Source: Pseudomonadota bacterium (GTDB taxonomy: Bacteria; Pseudomonadota; Alphaproteobacteria; Rhizobiales; Rhizobiaceae). From it: a stretch of 18,421 bases of DNA. The stretch covers positions 1 through 18,421 of the forward strand of contig JAEWOP010000244.1 in assembly GCA_023399635.1 (NCBI GenBank), in the 5' to 3' direction. A program made the translations under genes and the position numbers. A model generated the notes under the pieces. It searched no databases. It saw nothing but the letters and a program-made list of their open reading frames with translations, and had not been told where the DNA came from. Within the stretch, counting starts at the first letter, position 1, and every line of letters begins with the position of its first letter. Of the stretch, positions 14,453 to 18,421 are shown piece after piece.

Positions 14453-15931
14453 TCACAGCAGGGCGAGTGGGCCAATGTGCTCTACCAGGCGCTCGGCCGT
14501 CATCCCCTCTCCTGCCTTGTGCGCGGATACCCCGTGGAGGTAGACCCCGGCTGCCGCAGCATCAAAGGCGGGCATCCCATTCGCCAGTAGGGCGCCGATG
14601 ATACCCGCCAGCACATCGCCTGATCCGGCAGTCGCAAGCCAAGGGGGCGCATTCTCGTTGATCAGTGCGCGTCCCTCCGGTGACGCAATCACTGTGTCAG
14701 CGCCCTTGTAAACGATGGCGGCGTTGGCAAGCTGTGCTGCGGCGACCGCTTTTTCTACCTTGCTCATCTCGTGGTTTCCCGCAAGCTCCGGGAAAAGCCG
14801 AGCGAACTCGCCTTCATGAGGCGTCAGCACCAGACGTGCCTCGCCCTCTGAATACCTGTCGAACAGCCGTTCTCTATCGCCGCGGAACGACGTGATCCCA
14901 TCGGCGTCCAGCACCAGCGGCCGCCCATCGAGCGCAAGAACGAAATCAACCGCCTTTTCACCGAGACCAAAGCCCGGTCCGAGAACGAAAGCAGATAGTT
15001 TCGCATCCGTCAGCCAAGCTCTCACTGCTGAAGCCGAGCCTGTTTCCCGCAGCATGACTGCCGTCAGGTGGCTTGCATTGGAAGGCATTGCATCGGCGGG
15101 CGAAGCGACCGTTACAAGCCCCGCGCCGGCTGCAAGCCCTGCTGCGGCCGCAAGCCGTGCAGCGCCTGTGTGGGAGGCGCCACCAGAGAAGACAGCGAGA
15201 TGGCCGCGCTTGTACTTGTGCGACTGCGCACTCGGCTTTGGCAGCCGCTGCTGCCACAAAACAGGATGGTTCACCGCAATCGAACCAGTCGACGCTTGGA
15301 GGATTCTCGAAGGGATGCCGATGTCGACCACCTCGACGTCACCACAAAGTGACCTTCCAGGCATGAGGAGATGGCCTGGTTTCCTGGCCATGAATGTCAC
15401 TGTATGGCTCGCCGTGAACGCCCCTCCGAGCTGTACGCCGCGACAGCCACAGACACCCGACGGAAGGTCGACTGCAACAACAGGAACACTCGCGGCATCT
15501 ACTTTGGCGATCACCTGTTGAACTTCTGTGGGTATGTCGCGCGCAAGACCTGCGCCGAAAACTGCGTCGATCACCGTGTCTCCAGGACGCACCGAAAGCT
15601 GCGACAGTGGCAGAGGACTGATTAAACTCGTCTCTAAAGCAGTCCGAGCATCTCCTGAGAGCTTTTCCACCTCGCCGAAGGCAAATAGCGCAACCTCTGC
15701 CCCCGCCTCCGCCAAAGCCCGTGCAGCGACAAATCCGTCGCCACCATTGTTGCCGGGTCCGCAAAGAACGACGAAGCGGAGGGTCTGCGGGTAAAGCCTC
15801 AAGGCCGCCGCAGCCACAGCGCGGCCGGCCTTTTCCATCAGGCCAAAGGAACTGATGCCGCAGGCAGCCGACGCGGCATCCGCGACAGCCATTTCATGAG
15901 GGGTCAACAGCAGCGTGTTCTGCACATTCAT
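14453..15931 (-). CDS. nnr: Bifunctional NAD(P)H-hydrate epimerase / ADP-dependent dehydratase
   Basis: Nnr repairs hydrated NAD(P)H (NADHX, NADPHX). The N-terminal epimerase interconverts the R and S forms and the C-terminal dehydratase restores NAD(P)H using ADP. The 492-residue product shows both parts. The YjeF-N type epimerase is at about 1-210, with 'LCGPGNNGGDGFVAARAL' (58 onward), 'DAVFGAGLARDIP' and 'VAVDLPSGVCG'. The ribokinase-like dehydratase is at about 225-492, with 'KYKRGHLAVFSGG', 'LVLDADGITSF', 'LTPHEGEFARL' and AGSGDVLAGIIGALLANG (435 onward, catalytic Asp439). The ATG at 15931 has no clear ribosome binding site, but the N-terminus fits. In Rhizobiaceae it sits beside glnB, as here. 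A structured leader (15966-16035) lies upstream. Confidence 0.94.
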   Translation of the reverse strand: MNVQNTLLLTPHEMAVADAASAACGISSFGLMEKAGRAVAAAALRLYPQTLRFVVLCGPGNNGGDGFVAARALAEAGAEVALFAFGEVEKLSGDARTALETSLISPLPLSQLSVRPGDTVIDAVFGAGLARDIPTEVQQVIAKVDAASVPVVAVDLPSGVCGCRGVQLGGAFTASHTVTFMARKPGHLLMPGRSLCGDVEVVDIGIPSRILQASTGSIAVNHPVLWQQRLPKPSAQSHKYKRGHLAVFSGGASHTGAARLAAAAGLAAGAGLVTVASPADAMPSNASHLTAVMLRETGSASAVRAWLTDAKLSAFVLGPGFGLGEKAVDFVLALDGRPLVLDADGITSFRGDRERLFDRYSEGEARLVLTPHEGEFARLFPELAGNHEMSKVEKAVAAAQLANAAIVYKGADTVIASPEGRALINENAPPWLATAGSGDVLAGIIGALLANGMPAFDAAAAGVYLHGVSAHKAGEGMTAERLVEHIGPLALL

Positions 15932-15965
15932 ATGGCTATTGAATGCAAGTGAGGCCGAAAGACAA

Positions 15966-16035
15966 GACGCACCCGTTTCGTTCTCAGAAGAGCATTATTT
16001 AGGCATTTGCCTAGCAGGAATGCTTCCGGTGCGTC
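15966..16035. repeat. Nested inverted repeats upstream of nnr
   Basis: Three perfect arms nest in order: GACGCACC (15966-15973) with GGTGCGTC (16028-16035); GCATT (15992-15996) with AATGC (16019-16023); and TAGGCA (16000-16005) with TGCCTA (16008-16013). The core is a near-continuous operator-like palindrome. The whole element lies 35-104 bases upstream of the nnr ATG, so it could be a folded leader RNA or a protein-binding region. Confidence 0.6.
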
Positions 16036-16190
16036 AGCGATAGGCGATTGAACTGATTGCGCAGCCTTCAAACGCGCCAGACGCACAAAACTGAGGCGCA
16101 AGATGTGGTTCGAGTGTGCAGCTAAAGCAAAGCTTCATATTGGGAAAACGGAATTTTCCAAGGATTTTGCCCAAAAGCGGCTTTTCAGAA

Positions 16191-16206
16191 TGGCATGATA
16201 CCTGCA
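16191..16206 (+). promoter_or_regulatory. Sigma-54 (RpoN) promoter of glnB-glnA
   Basis: TGGCATGATACCTGCA matches the RpoN pattern TGGCAC-G-R-N3-TTGC-W, with the invariant GG and GC at the correct spacing and only two departures from consensus. It would start RNA about 36 bases before the glnB ATG. RpoN-dependent, NtrC-activated transcription of glnBA under nitrogen limitation is established in rhizobia. Confidence 0.85.
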
Positions 16207-16254
16207 TTAGTATCGCGAGCCGGTCACGGCTGTGTCAGGGAGAGATTGTTTCTC

Positions 16255-16593
16255 ATGAAAAAGATCGAAGCCATAATCAAGCCGTTCAAGCTGGACGAGG
16301 TGAAGGAAGCCCTCCAGGAAGTCGGCTTGCAAGGCATTACTGTGACAGAGGCGAAGGGCTTCGGACGTCAGAAAGGTCATACCGAGCTCTATCGCGGAGC
16401 CGAGTACGTTGTTGATTTCCTTCCCAAGGTGAAGGTTGAAGTCGTTCTTGCCGACGAAAATGTCGATGCTGTCATCGATGCCATCCGCAACGCGGCGCAA
16501 ACCGGCCGTATCGGCGATGGCAAGATCTTCGTATCCAATGTCGAAGAGGTCATCCGTATTCGAACCGGCGAGACGGGCGTCGACGCCATCTAA
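16255..16593 (+). CDS. glnB: Nitrogen regulatory protein P-II
   Basis: PII senses 2-oxoglutarate, ATP/ADP and, through uridylylation by GlnD, glutamine. It controls GlnE-dependent adenylylation of glutamine synthetase and the NtrB/NtrC system. The 112-residue product is the standard length. It starts MKKIEAIIKPFKLDEVKEAL. The T-loop is 'GRQKGHTELYRGAEY', with the uridylylation Tyr51, and the C-terminal nucleotide-binding 'TGRIGDGKIFV' and 'VIRIRTGETG' are intact. The frame extends 20 codons upstream to 16195, but that start lies inside the promoter. The ATG at 16255 has AGGGAGAG about ten bases upstream. glnA follows after 57 bp, so the two form the glnBA operon behind the RpoN promoter. Confidence 0.97.
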   Translation: MKKIEAIIKPFKLDEVKEALQEVGLQGITVTEAKGFGRQKGHTELYRGAEYVVDFLPKVKVEVVLADENVDAVIDAIRNAAQTGRIGDGKIFVSNVEEVIRIRTGETGVDAI

Positions 16594-16650
16594 CGTCAGG
16601 GGCCGCTTGGTCTAAGATTCCACTCGTCATCTCATTCAAGGAAGCATCAC

Positions 16651-18060
16651 ATGACGACTGCAAGCGAAATCATGAAGCAGATCAAGGAAAACGACGTCAA
16701 GTTCGTTGACCTGCGCTTTACCGACCCCAAGGGCAAACTGCAGCATGTCACCATGGACGTCGCAGCTGTCGACGAAGACATGTTCGCCGATGGCGTCATG
16801 TTCGACGGCTCCTCGATCGGGGGCTGGAAGGCCATCAACGAGTCCGACATGGTGCTGATGCCCGATCCAGCGACCGTCCATATGGATCCCTTCTTCGCGC
16901 AGTCGACCATGGTCGTTTTCTGCGACATCCTGGACCCCATTTCGGGTGAAGCTTATAACCGCGACCCGCGCGGAACCGCCAAGAAGGCAGAAGCTTACCT
17001 CAAGGCATCCGGGATCGGTGACACGGTTTACGTGGGCCCCGAGCCTGAGTTCTTCGTCTTCGACGACGTCAAGTACAAGGCAGATCCTTACAATACGGGC
17101 TTCAAGCTCGACTCGTCGGAACTGCCATCCAACGACGACACTGACTACGAGACCGGCAACCTCGGACACCGCCCGCGCGTCAAGGGCGGGTACTTCCCGG
17201 TTCCGCCTATCGATAGCCTTCAGGACATGCGTTCTGAAATGCTGACCGTGCTGACCGAAATGGGACTGGTGGTTGAAAAGCACCACCATGAGGTGGCATC
17301 GGCACAGCACGAGCTTGGTGTGAAGTTCGATACGTTGGTGCGCAACGCCGACAAGATGCAGATCTACAAGTATGTGGTACACCAGGTCGCCAATGCCTAC
17401 GGCAAGACCGCGACCTTCATGCCGAAGCCGATTTACGGCGACAATGGCTCGGGAATGCACGTGCATCAGTCGATCTGGAAGGATGGCAAGCCAACCTTCG
17501 CTGGCGACGAGTATGCAGGTCTCTCGGAAACCTGCCTGTTCTATATCGGTGGCATCATCAAGCACGCCAAGGCCATCAACGCGTTCACGAACCCGTCGAC
17601 AAACTCCTACAAGCGATTGGTTCCCGGATACGAAGCGCCGGTCCTGCTGGCATATTCCGCCCGCAACCGCTCAGCGTCGTGCCGCATCCCGTTCGGAACC
17701 GGCCCCAAGTCCAAGCGCGTCGAAGTCCGCTTCCCGGATCCGACTGCCAACCCGTATCTCGGCTTCGCCGCCATGCTGATGGCCGGCTTGGACGGGATCA
17801 AGAACAAGATCCATCCTGGCAAAGCCATGGACAAGGATTTGTACGACCTGCCGCCGAAGGAGTTGAAGAAGATCCCGACCGTCTGCGGCTCGCTTCGTGA
17901 GGCACTGGAGAGCCTGGACAAGGATCGCAAGTTCCTGACCGCCGGCGGTGTCTTCGACGACGATCAGATCGATGCCTATATCGAACTGAAGATGCAGGAA
18001 GTGATGCGTTACGAGATGACCCCGCACCCTGTCGAGTTCGACATGTACTACTCGGCCTAA
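16651..18060 (+). CDS. glnA: Glutamine synthetase type I
   Basis: GlnA makes glutamine from glutamate, ammonia and ATP as a dodecamer and is the main ammonium-assimilating enzyme. The 469-residue length equals that of the E. coli enzyme. Motifs: 'MFDGSSIGGWKAINESDM', metal ligands in 'GPEPEFFVFDD', 'HHHEVASAQHEL', 'NGSGMHVHQS', 'NRSASCRIP' and 'RVEVRFPDPTANPYL'. Tyr398 (Tyr397 without the initiator Met) in 'MDKDLYDLPP' is the adenylylation site, so activity should be tuned by GlnE in response to PII. The start has AAGGAAG seven bases upstream. It is the second gene of the glnBA operon and is followed by a strong terminator. Confidence 0.97.
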   Translation: MTTASEIMKQIKENDVKFVDLRFTDPKGKLQHVTMDVAAVDEDMFADGVMFDGSSIGGWKAINESDMVLMPDPATVHMDPFFAQSTMVVFCDILDPISGEAYNRDPRGTAKKAEAYLKASGIGDTVYVGPEPEFFVFDDVKYKADPYNTGFKLDSSELPSNDDTDYETGNLGHRPRVKGGYFPVPPIDSLQDMRSEMLTVLTEMGLVVEKHHHEVASAQHELGVKFDTLVRNADKMQIYKYVVHQVANAYGKTATFMPKPIYGDNGSGMHVHQSIWKDGKPTFAGDEYAGLSETCLFYIGGIIKHAKAINAFTNPSTNSYKRLVPGYEAPVLLAYSARNRSASCRIPFGTGPKSKRVEVRFPDPTANPYLGFAAMLMAGLDGIKNKIHPGKAMDKDLYDLPPKELKKIPTVCGSLREALESLDKDRKFLTAGGVFDDDQIDAYIELKMQEVMRYEMTPHPVEFDMYYSA

Positions 18061-18076
18061 GCGGCCCGATCTCAAC

Positions 18077-18105
18077 AAAACGGCGGGCGCAGGCCCGCCG
18101 TTTTT
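18077..18105 (+). terminator. Intrinsic terminator after glnA
   Basis: CGGCGGGC pairs with GCCCGCCG around a GCAG loop, extended by AAAA/TTTT and followed by a T-run (TTTTTGTTT). It starts 17 bases past the glnA stop. Confidence 0.95.
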
Positions 18106-18149
18106 GTTTGATGCCGTGCAGAATGGAATTGGTTGCTGGAGCGGCGCTG

Positions 18150-18170
18150 GAGACTAGGAGTCTCTATACT
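18150..18170 (+). promoter_or_regulatory. Predicted hspQ promoter with overlapping inverted repeat
   Basis: TATACT (18165-18170) is a good -10 element. Directly before it GAGACT-AGG-AGTCTC (18150-18164) is a perfect inverted repeat in the spacer between -10 and -35, a position suited to an operator. I see no convincing -35 element, so the promoter may use an alternative sigma factor or an activator. Confidence 0.4.
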
Positions 18171-18180
18171 CGTCGTCTAC

Positions 18181-18263
18181 TGGGAACTCATGCTCTGCCG
18201 GAGCATTACGCTCTTGATGTAGCGAGACTTTATTCCCACATCAGGATGCGAAAGGAAATCGCA
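18181..18263 (+). promoter_or_regulatory. Structured 5' leader of hspQ
   Basis: TGGGAA (18181-18186) pairs with TTCCCA (18233-18238) and encloses two hairpins: ATGCTC/GAGCAT (18190-18195 with 18201-18206) and CGCT/AGCG (18209-18212 with 18221-18224). The second competes with an alternative GAGC/GCTC pairing (18201-18204 with 18210-18213). A final hairpin TGCGA/TCGCA (18247-18251 with 18259-18263) displays AAGGAAA, the ribosome binding site, in its 7-base loop. This may be a regulatory leader; it does not match the ROSE thermometer layout that I know. Confidence 0.45.
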
Positions 18264-18265
18264 CC

Positions 18266-18421
18266 ATGAAACAACGAAACGCTAAATTCACTATCGGTGA
18301 AGTGGTACGCCACAAGGTCTTTCCGTTCCGTGGGGTCGTATTCGATGTTGATCCGGAATTCGCAAATTCCGAGGATTGGTGGAACGCGATCCCCGCCGAG
18401 ATCCGTCCGAGCCGGGATCAG
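18266..18421 (+). CDS. hspQ: Heat shock protein HspQ (YccV-like), N-terminal part
   Basis: The first 52 codons are inside the window; the gene runs off the right edge. The protein begins MKQRNAKFTIGEVVRHKVFP and continues FRGVVFDVDPEFANSEDWWNAIPAEIRPSRDQ. 'F.IG.VVRHK.FPFRGVVFDVDPEF.N.EDWW..IP...RP..DQ' is the signature of the HspQ/hemimethylated-DNA-binding (YccV) family, small beta-barrel proteins of about 105 residues linked to heat-shock protein turnover. The ATG has AAGGA about ten bases upstream, held in a hairpin loop. It follows the glnA terminator and so is a separate transcription unit. Confidence 0.9.
   Translation, partial: MKQRNAKFTIGEVVRHKVFPFRGVVFDVDPEFANSEDWWNAIPAEIRPSRDQ

Larger units (their letters stand above)
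15932..16254. other. Divergent nnr-glnB control region
   Basis: This 323 bp spacer carries no convincing gene. On the nnr side it holds a nested set of inverted repeats (15966-16035). On the glnB side it holds a sigma-54 type promoter (16191-16206). Between them GGAAAA/TTTTCC (around 16143-16159) forms another inverted repeat 35 bases before the promoter, and GACGCAC recurs at 16080-16086. Sigma-54 promoters need an upstream activator (NtrC in this setting); I could not identify a clear NtrC site by eye. Confidence 0.55.

Noticed and set aside
16195..16254. Longer glnB start
   Set aside because: It would begin inside the RpoN promoter; the ATG at 16255 has a ribosome binding site and gives the standard 112 residues.
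16636..17565. 309-codon leftward open frame opposite glnA
   Set aside because: Mirror frame of a highly conserved gene, without a ribosome binding site or family resemblance.
18177..18265. ROSE-type RNA thermometer upstream of hspQ
   Set aside because: The Shine-Dalgarno is in a loop rather than paired, and I do not find the conserved ROSE pairing opposite it; kept only as an uncharacterised structured leader.

Overview
The window looks like core chromosome from an alphaproteobacterium of the Rhizobiaceae (Rhizobium, Agrobacterium or Sinorhizobium type). The signs are moderately high GC, a glnB-glnA pair behind a sigma-54 type promoter, a GTTC-N7-GTTC LexA box in front of uvrA (the alphaproteobacterial form), a GyrA of about 937 residues with an extended C-terminal part, and protein sequences that read like rhizobial ones. 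I see no insertion sequence, phage, CRISPR array, tRNA or rRNA.

Layout, left to right. Positions 1-87 hold the start of a SnoaL-like (ester cyclase type) gene reading leftwards, followed by a spacer with a strong hairpin. recX reads left, and a small exported DUF4864 protein reads right. A long leftward block follows: tgt and queA (queuosine tRNA modification, overlapping by 4 bp), a terminator, cytosolic ppiB, an exported cyclophilin interrupted by an in-frame amber codon, and coaD. Between coaD and gyrA lie two very short rightward ORFs that look like small membrane proteins, then a bidirectional terminator. gyrA reads left from a TTG codon. marC reads right and ssb reads left into a UUCG-type terminator. 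The ssb-uvrA divergent region carries the LexA box. uvrA and a DUF72 gene read right and meet nnr (bifunctional NAD(P)HX repair) end to end with no spacer. A 323 bp structured spacer leads to glnB-glnA, a strong terminator, and the start of hspQ at the right edge.

Main functional themes: DNA topology, repair and single-strand binding (gyrA, uvrA, ssb, recX), queuosine synthesis (queA, tgt), cofactor synthesis and repair (coaD, nnr), proline isomerisation (two cyclophilins) and nitrogen control (glnB, glnA).

No obviously new multi-gene system is present. The points most worth a second look are the amber codon in the exported cyclophilin with its downstream frame intact; the two tiny tandem membrane ORFs; a Tgt that has lost three of the four usual zinc ligands; LexA-box-like repeats in front of gyrA and coaD as well as uvrA; a structured leader that displays the hspQ ribosome binding site in a hairpin loop; and two unexplained intergenic hairpins (211-242 and 15966-16035).
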